Shown one piece after another: positions 22,581-35,318 of a stretch of 64,000 nt of DNA. Positions within the stretch are counted from its first letter, which is position 1. Each line of letters begins with the position of its first letter. The DNA comes from Xestospongia bergquistia (taxonomy: Eukaryota > Porifera > Demospongiae > Haplosclerida > Petrosiidae). The notes under the pieces are model-generated. The model made no database searches, was not told the DNA's origin, and saw only the letters and a program-made list of their open reading frames with translations. The stretch is taken from positions 7,199,501-7,263,500 of the forward strand of contig OZ014413.1 in the NCBI GenBank assembly GCA_963965975.1, read 5' to 3'. The position numbers and the translations under genes were made by a program.

Positions 22581-24976
22581 TTAGTTTGAGCCCAACATTG
22601 GTTCCCTGAAGTTATCACATGAGTTATAAAAGGAATCATTAGCATTTTGTAATGGTAAACGATGAGATCTTTGGTTACCATAGCGGTACTTATGATTACA
22701 ATGTGACAAATATTGATAGATTTTTGTACAAATGTCATTGACTTTTCTTTCTATTCTTTTTAGTTGTCCTGTAATTAACAGCAAATGATAGACCAGTACA
22801 ACAAAAAAGGTCATCAAGTACAAGAGGAGAGCTATTATACTATAAATTGTTATTTCTAAATGCTGCATTGTAAAGTATATGTAGACAAGATTGAAGAGGA
22901 GCCAACAATCTAACAAGTTAATAAATTTACTTTTATAAGGTCTGAACATAGCTTGACCAAATATGAAGAAGACTAATATAAAGGCAATGCCAATGTAAAT
23001 GGTATGTTGATAAGGTTCAATACTGTACAGTAGGTACATCATAATAAGAAGTAAGAGGCGACCTACAAACCAGTACTGCATTATTCTTATATGGAGCACG
23101 GATAGCTTCAAGTATTGGTCTTGTGTATTCGTTGACACATGTCCAATATCTAAGAGGTTTAGCAAAGAGGAGAAGGAGAACATAGGGTAAGAGGAGAGAG
23201 AAGACAACCAATGATGTGATTATAATGAGAGTAATATGTCCTTTATTACCATATTCAACAGACCTATCCCAATACCATACATGATATGTATGCTCTGAAG
23301 TAAAGACTTTAGTTGGTGTAAAGGTATTGATAATTGCACCTAATAGTCTTCCAAATGAGAGGTGCACAACAGTAACTAATACTTGAACTGCGGAGTCAGC
23401 TATTCTATTGGAAAGCCTTAGAGAAAAATGACTGACGATAATAAGGACAACAACTATTGTAAGCAAATAAAGTGGAAATAGTAAATTGAGACCATCTTTC
23501 CATAACTCAGTCATTCTATTGTAAAAACATAGAGGAAATCCAAGTCCAAAATTTAGAAACGAAAGTAAGACAATTAAAATATTTTTTACAATTTCATTGT
23601 TCCCATTGTAAACACTCAACATATCTAGTATCCCAACATTAGCAGCCTGAGCATAGAATATAATTCCGTTGAATGCTCCAGTAGTTAATGTAAATCTGAG
23701 AGCAAATAACAGGTAAATAAGAAGGGGACCAGCTGCTTCATAGAGGACTAGTGTCCACAACCACCAATTACTATATACATTGTCTACATTCCGATGAACC
23801 AAATACCACACTTAGTTTATGACCTTCTTTAACTCTACTACAACTACCACACAATGGACCTACACGATGATGTAAACACAGTGATTCATGACTTTCACAA
23901 GTCTTATTCTTTGAAGTATATATACCTGTTTTATTACTGCAAAAAAAGGCTCCATTACTATTACAATAGCCAAGTAGATATTGCATTGAGACACCAAAAT
24001 GCATGGACATATTAACATGACCAGCCCAGGTATTGCCATGTAAATTTGGTCTTACAATGGACAAGTAATCAATGTCACAATCAATCTTATAGCCATATAC
24101 AAAATAAAAATCTTTGTTGTAAAAAGCTGGTGAACACACACACAGATGTTTTTCATTGGGCCAAACAAAACTTGTTGTAATGTAACATTGACTGCTAGAG
24201 CAGATAAAAAAGTAGGTAGAGAAATACTAACTTTCCTTCAGTGGTATTAGAGTCTTTGGTATACATTGTAAGTGCAAATTTAGTATATTTTTCACCTTCA
24301 TATATTACTTGTTCTTTTGGATACTGATGTAGTTCAGTTATTGTACCAAAGTTAACTGCTACTCTTGAGTAAACGTTTTTCTTTACAGCATCAATAGACG
24401 CCAAGTAGATCTTGATCTGACCTGGATAGGTGTTAATTGATTTGATAGAATTTCTGTGTTTATACCATTAGGATAACAGAAAGTTAGTTTTGAAGCTGAA
24501 GTTGATATGGTGTGCAGTTTATTCACTTTCTTGCTTTCAATGAAATGTAAGTGGTTCCTATAAAATTCTAGCAATACTGTGTTATTAGAAATTTATTGGT
24601 TGACTCAGCATAAAAAGAGTGGATAAGCATAAATTGAATTACCAGCTCGGACAGCTACATTTTCTGTAAAGGAAATATTCTTTTCTTTTGTGACATCAAT
24701 TAATTTTATGATACATTGTTCTTTTAGTAGTAAACTATTTCCTTTACCAGAATATGCATATATTGCTCCACCAAATTCCTGAGCTCAATTATTACTAAAG
24801 TTAACTACAGCTCCTCCAATAAAATAAAGATATCCATTACCTAGTAGTCTAATAGCAGCACCTCTGGATCCAACATTGTTGCTAAAAGTCACATTGGCAT
24901 ATTTAGACAGATAAACATTAGAGTTGAGAGCATCAATCACAGATCCATAGTTGTTAGAGAAGGTTGACAATAGATA

Positions 24977-26296
24977 GACGAGTTGCAAGGAAGTAATAAT
25001 AAGCGGGCGGAGCTTCCTGGCGGCCAATTCGATGGGGCACAGTTGCTGTGTAGTAAATTGCACGAATCGCGCTAGGCGTGGAACGATGATAAGGTTCTAT
25101 AGGATACCGAAATGTATCCCACACCAAGGTACTGAAGCAGAACAAATCTCCAAAAGGAGCTATGCTGTATGTTTGGCAAGAATCAACAGAAAGGACTGGT
25201 TACTGTGTGAACACCACAGAATATGTTCTGATCATTTTATCTCAGGTGAAATAATTCATATGCTGTTTATAATCTTGATAAAAAAATACAAGAAAGTCTT
25301 GTCCACTTTATGATACAACAAATCCAGATTAGGCCCCCAGTCTCAAACTGGGTTATACCAACTCAGAGTCATCCACTAGTGGTACTAGTAGTGATTGTTA
25401 ATTCGTTTGCAGTTGTGTAAAAGGAGAAGGGATGACAAACAAGAAAGGGAAGATGAAGAAGCGGAAAAATTTGATGTTGAAACCGAAGAACATGGTACAT
25501 TGTCATGATTAAAGTTGTTCTTCAAATACAATGATGTTTTAGATATATACTGTGAAAAGTGTTTCATGCCAAACAACAACTGTTACAGAAACACATTTGG
25601 CCACTACACAAACGGATGTGAGAGCAAGTCTCTCCAAGACTATGATAAATTCAGTAATGATATTCAAATTAAAGCAAAATTTATTTACCCAGCCATGCAA
25701 GTGCAATGGAAAGTTAATACTGCACCATTTTCCTCAATAACAGCCCACAGCAAAAAAGGTGTTGCTGATGTTCTTTGGGAATGCTTTACCTAAATGTACA
25801 ATAATTTTGTAAGTAATGACATAACCATTTCACTAACTTTTCCTTTAATTAGATACCTAACTGTATTAGGCTCAGAGAGTTGAAAGGTATGCAATAAAAG
25901 ATCATGCACCCATCCAGCAAATATAAAACTGTTTCCATCAAGCATTCCCTTCCATGCCTGCAAAAAATGTACAAAAATGTATATACATGCAGTATTCATT
26001 ACCTTTATTGCCTCTTTGGTTTGAAGATTTGTTGTAGATGTCATATACACCATGAGATCACTGTAGGCTATTTGTGGAATAATAGCTGGATCTTTAGCCT
26101 AGTCATGGTCTTTAAAAACATATGGGTCCACAGATAATCCAGCATTGCTCAAATTAGCTTCATACCGATGCTTGGAATTTGTTGAAAGGCTAAGAAATTA
26201 TGCTGACTTGAGCGGTGATCAGCAATGTGTACGCATGTGTTTTTGCTATCTGCCAGGAAGCTCCGCCCAATCATAATTACTTCCTTGCAACTCCTC
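24977..26296 (+). mobile_element. THAP-domain DNA transposon, about 1.3 kb, inserted in G2
   Basis: The ends are inverted repeats of about 45 bases: the left end has GAGTTGCAAGGAAGTAAT then GGGCGGAGCTTCCTGGC, and the right end is its reverse complement with few differences. Comparison with the uninterrupted G3 (near 43600) shows the receptor sequence resuming directly after the right end. The flanks are GATA (24973-24976) and TATA (26297-26300), suggesting a 3-4 base target duplication (ATA, or GATA with one change). Inside is one THAP frame (25032-25313). I see no catalytic transposase domain, so this looks like a shortened, non-autonomous copy. Harbinger/IS4EU-like or P-like origin cannot be settled here. 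Confidence 0.85.
25032..25313 (+). CDS. THAP zinc-finger fragment of transposon protein
   Basis: The 93-residue frame begins MGHSCCVVNCTNR, very like the start of human THAP1, with Cys5 and Cys10. It continues through RFYRIP to an Arg/Trp segment (RKDW) and ICSDHF, giving Cys65 and His68. Together these make the C2CH zinc-binding set of a THAP DNA-binding domain. A C-terminal hydrophobic, unrelated stretch follows before the stop, so only the DNA-binding end of the ancestral transposase appears to remain in this frame. It lies in the same orientation as the element's left end and is opposite to the host gene. Confidence 0.8.
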   Translation: MGHSCCVVNCTNRARRGTMIRFYRIPKCIPHQGTEAEQISKRSYAVCLARINRKDWLLCEHHRICSDHFISGEIIHMLFIILIKKYKKVLSTL

Positions 26297-27734
26297 TATA
26301 CATTTGCTACATTACTAAAAGAAAAGATTCCTGCAGTTGAATCATGCTGAAATGTTAATTTTTAAGAGTTAGTCCTTGCATATATGTCTTCAAGAACAAC
26401 GGCGATGTTTGAAAACATTTTAGTATTATCATCAACAGAGACAAAAAAACAGGCTCCAGTCCTCTGTACTAAGTTATTTTGAAAGCTGCAGTTTTTAAAA
26501 TGAATATCTATTTTAACAGTCTTGTCTAGTTCAGCTACAGCAACATATACTGCACCAGCGGCAGAACAATTATGACAATGTCCTGTGTGATTATAAAACT
26601 TTGTATTTTGAATTAACAATATTTGGTGTTGAGTCATTGATAAATCTGTTACTTTAATCCAATATAAAGCAAGAGCTGCTCCATGTAAAAATGACTTAGG
26701 ACCATTAACATTATCAGAAAACAGACAGTTATTAACAATTGTGCTTGTATTAAGAGAACTGTTGTAATGAAGAACAAGCAGACCACCTGGTGAATTATAA
26801 CTTCCCACATTAGATGTAAACTCTGTATTGTTAATATTAACACTAGCAAAATATGTTTGTTGAGTATAAAGTACAGTCAGACCAGCAGCATTAACAATAT
26901 TCAAGTCATCATTAGAGAACTCAGAAATATAGTGATATGCTTTATGCAAATCAAAGTTATTTTTAAAACGTGCATAGTTGACAATAACATTTGTAGAATA
27001 CATCATTAGTTGATAGTCAAAAAATGAAGAAGAGCACCACAGCCAATTGTCCTCCTTTTGTGTTCAGTTTGATGATATAGGTCATTATTAAGACTTGAAT
27101 TAGACATATTAACTCTACTGGTACTAGAGTTATATAAATTTATACCAATCAAAGCAAACCCATATGAGTAGTAGATGTTAACTTGAGTTATATTGACCTG
27201 ACAATGAACAAAGACTAAGGTAGCAGCAAAAGATGAAGGGTAATGCAGAGATGAACTATTGAGGTAGTCAGTAATCATAATATCTTGAATGGTAGTAAGA
27301 TATGTACCACAATTCTTGAAGACCAATTGTTGTAGAATCACTGTAGTGTTGAAGAAAATTAGACCTCTTCTAGGTTGTTGAATGGCATCCAATGTATCAT
27401 TATTATTACATGTTATAATAGCAGATTCTGTGTACGAATCACTACTTATATTAATTCTACCAGTCTCATAGGAATCTTGACAGAAATTACCAGATGAAAT
27501 AGTGAAGTTGATAGAACTGTTTAACAAGAACACAAGATATTGAGAGGACCGTGTTATGTTACACAGGTACTGCTCTAAATCTGAGCATGAGTTAACATGA
27601 TACGTAATATTACTGTCTCCATTACTATAACCACTAAAGATTAGTATGAAAAGATATGACAGCATCAAAGTAGTGGTCTGTTGAGCCATTATTTAGTATG
27701 GTGGCAGAATAATTAGATTAATCAGATATTTTTG

Positions 27735-27743
27735 CTTATATAC
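27735..27743 (-). promoter_or_regulatory. TATA-like core promoter of G2
   Basis: A GTATATAAGC word on the minus strand lies about 46-54 bases before the G2 start, in the same place as in G3, G6 and G7. The promoter is retained although the gene is dead. Confidence 0.5.
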
Positions 27744-27745
27744 CA

Positions 27746-29146
27746 TCCTGTATCAATACATAGTCCCTTATCTTTATTAATGCTGATATGATAATGGTTT
27801 GCTCTGGTTTTCATCGATACATTTTAACCTTCCTTTAAACATTAAGGAGGATTTTGCTTTGGATCCCTTGCTCTCCAGAAACAGTATAGTATGGGAAAAG
27901 GAGGATCCAGGTTGGGTGCATAAAATTATTAAAATGCATGACTCTACTTTAGGGGGTTAGTCAAGTTAAATGATCCCTTAATGAATCATGGTATCCCCAA
28001 TCACTTATTAATTCTGAAATGATGGATGTCCTTAGAATAAATTTCATACTATGAAATAATTAATATTACTTATGAATAAAGAAAAAGCAGCAGAAATGTC
28101 AAAAATCACACTCAGAAAGACAATCTATTATTTACTCAAGATGCCTGTCTCTAAATTTAAATTTAAAATATGAATAATAAATACAGCAATCTCTGATAGA
28201 TGATCAATTGATGATTAAAAGTGTTGATATCTTAACATATCAAGCAGACCACAATTAACAGCCTGAGCATAGAATATAATTCCATTTAGTGTAACAGTTG
28301 TTAATATATGTCTGAGAGCTAATAACAGGTCTATTCTTATAAAAAACAGTGTATTAGATTGAGGACAGTATAATTAAAGACTTAATTAAGGGTATAGATG
28401 GTTAACTACAAGGAACCATGCATTATTTGAGTAGTAGTTTCAATATAGATACATCATAGTAAATAAATTGGTAAGTGCACATTAACAGTTATGACTTTAT
28501 TTTACAATTTATTGTATCTTTCTAATGTTACTAGTCAACTGGGGAAGTGTGTTAAAGTCTTTTAGTAATGATGAATCAGAGAGAGAAAACAAAAGGTACA
28601 AAAATCAGTAAGATGAAATACCAACTAAAGAGTCTAGAACTATCTAGCAACAGTAGAAGAGTCTCAAACAATAATTAACACTTCTAAACAATATTATGTA
28701 ATAGGTTAATTTATGTCTTATGTAAACAGTCAAAGGTGTCTTGCTCAATATTGGTAACACTAGTACTTAACATAGTTTTTTTTTTGGTTAATTTTGTAAA
28801 TTGGATCATGAATAAGTAAATAAGAATAATCATTGAACAGCTAGTGATATTAATAGATAATTGACAATAGGTGCATGGACTCTGCTCAAACCTGGAAATG
28901 ATCCATTGCAATGACTATATATAGGAACAAAATATTAGTCCATAGAAAATAAATTACATATTAGCATGAATAATTACATTAACCAGTTGATTGTTGCTGT
29001 ACTGAATGGCTGTATTTTTTTCAATAAACTGCTACTTTTTTGAATAGTTTCGAGTTATAGAAAAACTTTTTAGCATTCTAAATATGATTTATCATTATCC
29101 TAAAATGATTGCAAAAACTCTACTAATATATTCTTGGATAAAGAAG
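27746..29146. other. Spacer before POT D, with a membrane-domain relic
   Basis: 28170-28333 on the minus strand is the same receptor membrane-domain relic as 425-592. The spacer 28795-28885 matches 860-960. This pairs the region upstream of POT D with that upstream of POT A. The rest has no gene that I can support. Confidence 0.55.
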
Positions 29147-29302
29147 CAAAGAAAAAAGTTGACTATCTACTAAATTTCAATTTTACCACTTCATAATACT
29201 TTTTAAATTAGTTGTTAGTCTATATAGCTGTGTTAATGGCAGGTAGGTTCTTGAATAAGCCTCTGAGTTATTTTTACTAGCTATTTGAAAACATATTAGT
29301 GT
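29147..29302 (+). promoter_or_regulatory. Conserved upstream module of POT copy D
   Basis: Single, somewhat diverged copy of the POT upstream module with TTGACTATCTACTAAATTT, TTGTTAGTCTATATAGCTG and AATAAGCCTCTGAGTTATT. It lies about 180-340 bases before the POT D start. Confidence 0.4.
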
Positions 29303-29483
29303 AATACATTGAAAAGGATGGTTATTTCTTTCACGTTCACGATATGTATATTTATAACAACATGCTTAATAGTAGCGACATTACCCTTTTAAAAAGTTCT
29401 CACTCTATTCTTCTTATGTAAAACCGATATTTCTGTGGTACTATACCTATCAACTCACTTATCGAGCTACAAGATCAACAGAG

Positions 29484-31105
29484 ATGAACTACAAGAATGT
29501 TTGCATTAATCGAAAGGAGCTCTTGTGGTCCTGGCAACAAGCATCTTGCTCTCAACTATAATTATATTATCAGGAGTTCTTTCTACAGATTTCATTTATC
29601 ACTATTCATATGTTTTATATGCTGTAGTTGGTCTTTACTATCTCTCTTATCCTCTTCTTGGTTTGTTAGGTGAGAAATGGATGAGATATAAAGTTTTATT
29701 GGTTGGAATAATATTAATATTTATTGGATTCCTTATCAGCATAGTTACATTAGTGAGTCTATACTTTGTACATCTAAATAGAATTGTTGTAATTGGTATA
29801 TGTTTAGTTCTAAGTTTTCCATACTTTTTTGGATATGGTATATTTGAAGCTAATATGATCCAATTTGGTACTGATCAACTTCAGTTTGCACCATCTCAAG
29901 AGTTAAGTAGTTTTGTTTATTGGGTTTTATATATGTGCTATTATTTAGTTGCTTTCATTTTGTTAATTATGGCATCAATTATAACAGCTACTGTTTATAA
30001 AAATACAATTTATATTACTATTTTTGGTTCTGGTGTACTTATTGCTATGATTGCAGTTTTGTCTTTTTGTTGCTTCAAACATCACTTGGTTATTGAGCTA
30101 GCTCAACACAACAATCCTGTCAAACTAATTTGGAAAGTCATGAAATATGCTTGGACTCACAAACAACCAGTGAGACGTAGTGCCTTTACATATGGAGAGT
30201 TTCCTCCCTCAAGACTTGACCTATGTAAAGAGAGATATGGAGGACCATTTACTACTGTACAAGTAGAGGATGTCAAAAGCTTTTTATACATACTTAGTAT
30301 TGTTTTAGGGACATTTGGATATGGATTTGTTGACACTAAATCGAAAATTACAGATCAATATTTAATTCTTATGAAAAAGGATGGTCTAAATAGTTTTATC
30401 GAAATTTTACTTTTGACATACCCTCTCACTATTTCTTATCTTGTCATTGTATTTGCTGTTCCTTTCCATCAATTTATAATAGTTCCTTTCTTCTCTAAGT
30501 ACATTCCTAGTATGTTGAAACGTATATGGATCGGACTAGTGGCACTGTTAGTAAACTCATTAATGACAACTCTTATAAGCTATTTCATGACTAGAGATAT
30601 CAGAAATGCTTTAATTATCAATAATTTGTGTTTGACCAACACCAACAACATAACCTTTCAAAATGAACAATCAGATGTACTCACACTACCTTTCTATATA
30701 ATGGCTATTCCTCAGTTTTTTGCTGGTGTTGGTATTTTGCTAGTTCACTTCACAAGCTTTGAGTTTATTCTAGCTCAAGGACCTCGTACTATGCAAGGAT
30801 TGTTAATTGGAATATGGTACATAATTAATAGTATTTATTGTGTACACCTAACTATGGCAAGCTCATCATTAGGATGCTATTGGGAGTATTATGCTGTTAA
30901 GACATGTGTTGTTTTCATTTCAGTCATTGTTTATACTATTGCTGCATATAAATACAAGTATAGACAACGTAATGAACTATCTGATGTTAACGAGAGAGTT
31001 ATTATTACTGAATATACTGAAAGACTACTAGACCAGGAATATGGCATAGAATATGAAGATGATAATGACAGTGATGAAAGTACAAATTATATTAATTCTA
31101 TTTAA
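29484..31105 (+). CDS. POT/PTR2 (SLC15-like) transporter, copy D, N-terminal frame break
   Basis: This is the best-preserved transporter in the window: 526 consecutive codons are open from 29525. It has about 12 hydrophobic segments, GEKWMRYKVLLVG, YGIFEANMIQFGTDQLQ, NPVKLIWKVMKYAW, RRSAFTYGEFPPSRLDL, KERYGGPFTTVQVEDVK and an acidic tail ending INSI. The homologous start ATG is at 29484, but one base is missing between it and 29516 (AATCGAAAG where others have AGTTCTAAAG), and an in-frame TAA stands at 29507. The next in-frame ATG lies past the first helix. It is either a recent pseudogene, a gene with a later start, or a sequence error. It lacks an ExxER motif in helix 1. Confidence 0.8.
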
Positions 31106-31492
31106 AGTATTTATAGCCTTTTCATGCGCAATGACATATTTAGTTTCATGTCTATAACTGATTTACATTGTTTATGCATTTTATCATTATTTTAAAAAAA
31201 TATATTTATGTTTTGTTCTTTTGTATGATGTTTCCGGAACATCAATCAATCAAGGATCAGCTCAGCAGTTTATAGTCTTAGTGTGGAAATGATGAACATG
31301 CAGAAGAAAAATTTGACTATCTAGCTTTTTCCAAGTTCCCCACTTCAAAAATACTTTTTAATGTTGTTGGTAGTCTAACTAACTGTGATAATGTTAAGTA
31401 GGTTCTTGAATAAGCCTCTAAGTCATTTTAACAGTTATTTGAAAGCATATTGGTGTTGATAGATTGAAAATGACCGTCATTTCTATCAGGTT

Positions 31493-31530
<38 letters not shown>

Positions 31531-31640
31531 GTAGCAATACTCTGCTTAATAGTAGATGCACGAATTGTTTTTGTTTTTATAAAATTGATTTTTCTGTGGT
31601 ACTATACCAGTTACATCAGTTATCAAACTACAAGATAAAC
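31106..31640 (+). promoter_or_regulatory. POT D 3' flank, POT E upstream module and (AT)n run
   Basis: 31303-31500 repeats the POT upstream module (TTTGACTATCTAG, TAGTCTAACTAACTGTGATA, TTTAACAGTTATTTGAAAGC). A dinucleotide AT run covers about 31494-31524, directly after the module. The remaining sequence is AT-rich flank without a gene. Confidence 0.45.
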
Positions 31641-31644
31641 AGAG

Positions 31645-33215
31645 ATGAACTACAAGAACGTTTGCATTAGTTCTGAAGGAGCTGGTGTAGTACTGGCAAC
31701 AAGTATCCTCCTCTCAGGTACTATTTTGTTGTCAGGAGGTCTTTCCACAAATTAATGATCACTTTCATATATCATATTTGCTGTAGTCAGACTTCACTAT
31801 CTCTTTTATCCTCTTCTTGGTTTGTTAGGTGAGAAATGGATGAGATATAAAGTTTTACTGGATTGAATAATATTACTATCTGTTGGATTCATTATCATCA
31901 TTGGTACATTACTGACTCTATACTTTGTACATCTAAATAGAATTGCTGTAGTTAGTATATGTTTAGTTCTAAGTTTTTCATTCTTTTTTGGATATGGTAT
32001 ATTTGACGCTAATATGATCCAATTTGATACTGATCAACTTCAGTTTGCACCATCTCAAGAGTTAAGTACAGTTAAGTACTTATGTATATTGGGTTTTATA
32101 CATGAATTACTTTTTATTTGCTTTCATTTTGTTAATAGCATCAATTATAACAGCTACTGTTTGTAAAAACAAAATTTATTTTACTTTTAGTTTTTTTTTT
32201 GGTTTTTGTGTACTTATTGTAATGATTACAGTTTTGTGTTTTTGTTGTTTCAAACATCATTTGGTTATTGAGCCAGTTCAACACAAAAATCCTGTCAAAG
32301 TAGTTTGGAAAGTCATGAAATATGCTTCACTCACAAACAACTATTACAAACAACTATTGAGACATAGTGCTTATACATATGGAAAGTTACCTCCATCCAG
32401 ACTTGACCTATGTAAAGAGAGATATGGAGGACAATTTACTACTGTATAAGTAGAGGTTGTCAAAAGCTTTTATACATACTCAGTATTGTTTTAGGGATCT
32501 TTGGATATGGATTTGTTAACACTAAATCGAACATCTCTGATCAATATTTAATTCAAATGAAAAAGGATGGTCCAAATAATTTTATCAAAAAACTACTTTT
32601 GATATACCCTCTCACTATCTATTCCATGTCTTTTCATTGTGTTTGCTGTTCCTATCCATCAATTCATAATAGTTCATTGCTTCTTTAACTATATTCCTAG
32701 TATGTTAAAACGTGTATGGATTGGACTAGTGGCACTGTTAGTAAAGTCAGTAATGACAATGCTTATTAGCTATTTCATGACTACAAATATTAGAAATGTT
32801 TTAATCGTCAATGATTTGTGTTGGACAACACTAATAACATAACATTTCAAAATGAACTACAGTCAGATGTAATCACATTACCTTTCTATATTATGACTGT
32901 TCTTCAGTTTTTGCTGGTGTTAGTATTTTTCTATTTCAATTTGTGAGTTCTGAGTTTATCCTAGCTCAAAGTCTTTGTACTATGTAAGGATTGTTAATCA
33001 GAATATGGTATGTTAGCAACAGCATTTATTGTGTATGGTAAGCTTTTAAAATGCAATAGGGAATATTATTCTCTTAAGACAGGCATTGTTTTCATTTCAG
33101 TACTTGTTTACACTATTGCTGCATATAAATACAAGTATAGACAATGTAATGAACTATCTGATGTTAATGAGAGTTATCATTATAGAATATACTGAAAGAC
33201 AACTAGTACAGGAAT
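31645..33215 (+). pseudogene. POT/PTR2 transporter copy E, multiply broken and 3' truncated
   Basis: This is the sister of copy C. It shares the TGA (here 31864-31866), the shortened T run, and SLCTM in place of the usual PRTMQ word. It has further lesions of its own, including an early stop near 31754, and frames surviving at 32102-32449, 32639-32842 and 33010-33195. The end of the gene and about 250 bases of 3' flank are deleted: the sequence jumps from the QEY codons near 33215 to the AGATACTTAAAACATTGATG spacer word that lies at about 11788 beyond copy C. Confidence 0.85.
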
Positions 33216-34389
33216 ATCAAGATACTTAAAACATTGATGAAAGGACTCTAATCCCTATATCAAATTAGGATCTTTAAAATTTTTAAATTAAATTTTTTAC
33301 AGCATTGTCATGAAAAAAATTTATTTCATTTTTATTTAACAACTAGGCCTAATGACTTGAATATTTGTTCAATAGTATGGACTTTATCTGTAGCACTAGT
33401 AGGTGATATATGAATGAGATACAAGGTTTATAATTATTATAGGTTCATTGATCCACTTTATGTACAATTGTCTCATTATCCCTACTGGTACTTTCTGTAT
33501 CTCCTCACCTAGTGTGGCTCTCATAATGATGCCGTTCTTTAGTTAAGGTAAAGACTCTGTGATTGAAGACAAAGGAAGTTCATGTAATGGGAGAGTTTTT
33601 TAAGAATAGTTCTGAACTCTTATTGCATACAGAGTCATATGGATTAATTTTAATAACCAATCCCTATAATAACTAGTTAAGGTGGGAAAATGGATACCAA
33701 TTTCATTTGTCATTCCTAGGTAGCTCTTTGAATTAATGTAAAAAGGTCTTGCTATCTCTTACAGCTGTAACAATTGAAAGGAGATGTTGTTACATCAAAC
33801 ACAAAGATAAGAAGTTCCTTCTGAAGACCTCTATCCTATGACTATAACTTTACATCCACCCACCAACCCAAGTTATGACCAGAAAAAGAGGTAAGAATAG
33901 GATATGCAGGAATATAGAGAGATAGTGAGAGCTAGGGATGAATGGTTAGGATGGCCAAATAAACAGACTGTTTGAATAGAATTAGTCCAAGACCAAGGAA
34001 ACTACGCAATTTTAAAACTTAAAGCCATCACTCTGAAGCCTTAGTGAGCATGTGTGAGCTTTATTAGGCTTGCTGGCTTCTAAATTGTGTAGTTAAAGAG
34101 AAACTAACGGAATTAGATTTTATTATGCTTTGTACACAAACAGGGCTTTAGAAGATCAGTAATATACACAAGAAACAAATTTGTGATAGTGGAGAATCTA
34201 ATGTATTTAAACAAGATGAAAGTAATTACAAAATTATATTTCCCTCTCACTCGAGGTTTAAATCATCTTAAGGTAAATAAATGACTACATACAGCAGATC
34301 CCTCAATGCAGATCCTTTCTCTTGCAGTACCTACCAATTTATTTTAGAATACCATCTTTTAATAAACAACACTCTAAAATAGGAAGGAA
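33216..34389. other. Spacer downstream of POT E, no gene seen
   Basis: Block-duplicated counterpart of 11780-13341 with a deletion at 34088. 33470-33625 carries on the minus strand the decayed exon-like words also seen at 4768-4983 and 11965-12180. No other feature was found. Confidence 0.55.
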
Positions 34390-34945
34390 ACATCTAATAC
34401 TGTGAACATATCAATAATTAATCCAAGAATTAACCCTATAAGTATTGATAGTGTAGTTGTTTTTGTTATCCTTGTAATACCTGTTATTGATATTATAATG
34501 AAATTGAAAGTAAAGACAAATGTAATTTTATAATTACACAAATGTAAGTTGACCTTTAACATTTACCCAAATCATTCATTGTTATACTGTTGGGAATAAC
34601 TTAAATGACCTTTACTATTGTGTTGATCATTAGAATGAGATGTCATACCCCACCATATTCTATTGACCCAGCCCAATACCAAATGTAGTATCAGAATCAT
34701 AACAGATTCTTGCTGTCGTGAAAACATCAATAATTGCTAATAATAGATTTGACAAAGAGAGTTGTACAGCAGTCAGAAGTACCTGAACTGATGAATGAGC
34801 TATTGTGTTAGTAGCCTTAGAGGAAATGACTGAAGATAATGAGGACAACAACTATTGTCAATAGATAAAGTGGAAATATTAAATTGAGACCAGCTTTCCA
34901 TAATCTCATCATCCCACTGTAAAAGCATAGAGTGAAAACAAGATT
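34390..34945 (-). pseudogene. Membrane-domain relic of receptor family
   Basis: Counterpart of 15378-15920. The minus strand keeps AHSSVQVLLTAVQLSLSNLL and neighbouring membrane-domain words in broken frames. Confidence 0.65.
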
Positions 34946-35318
34946 AAGATTCAATGTAAATATTAACCACAAACAATAACTTTTATTAATTAGTTAAGCC
35001 AAATTCCCTTCCAAAGTTTTATACATACAACAAGTATGGGTGATTGTTATATGTAATTATAATACATACAAATAAAACAGAACATACATACACAAATACT
35101 CATATAGATGCACACATACACACAAAGGCAACTTATAAATAGTACACACACTCAAAACTTGTTAGTCAATCACTGCAGTGTCCTAAGACAGGCTCTCTAA
35201 ACTCTGAGCATGAACCATAAAATGAGCCATGGGCATCTGTTAATAGTGGTGGTGTGTTAGTTGTTTTACGAGTAAATAATGATACTTTCATGTAGCAAAG
35301 ATGAAATTTCTCACATTT

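Larger units (their letters stand above)
22581..27689 (-). pseudogene. G2: type 2 receptor pseudogene split by a transposon
   Basis: This is a relative of G3. The start (27689) and signal peptide are intact and followed by frames 27006-27689 and 26362-27006. A DNA transposon occupies 24977-26296. Ectodomain and membrane-domain remnants continue as shifted frames (24785-25063 in part, 24195-24574, 23771-24139, 23017-23811, 22581-23207). Recognisable words include CGTYLTTIQD, FSNNVGSRGAAIRLLG, LCGSCSRVKEG, FYAQAANVGILDML and the terminal DNFREPMLGSN. One frame loss near 23085 removes a few bases in the KNNKQYWF region. About 380 bases upstream of the transposon-proximal end align with G3 at 43590-43640 but lack GTTCCAGT. 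No functional product is expected. Confidence 0.85.

Noticed and set aside
25790-26053. Minus-strand 87-residue frame inside the THAP element as a transposase remnant
   Set aside because: No catalytic motif or recognised similarity; left undescribed apart from the element itself.
29525-31105. A POT protein starting with GTG at 29525
   Set aside because: This codon is Val in the aligned paralogues; the homologous start is the ATG at 29484, separated by a one-base loss.
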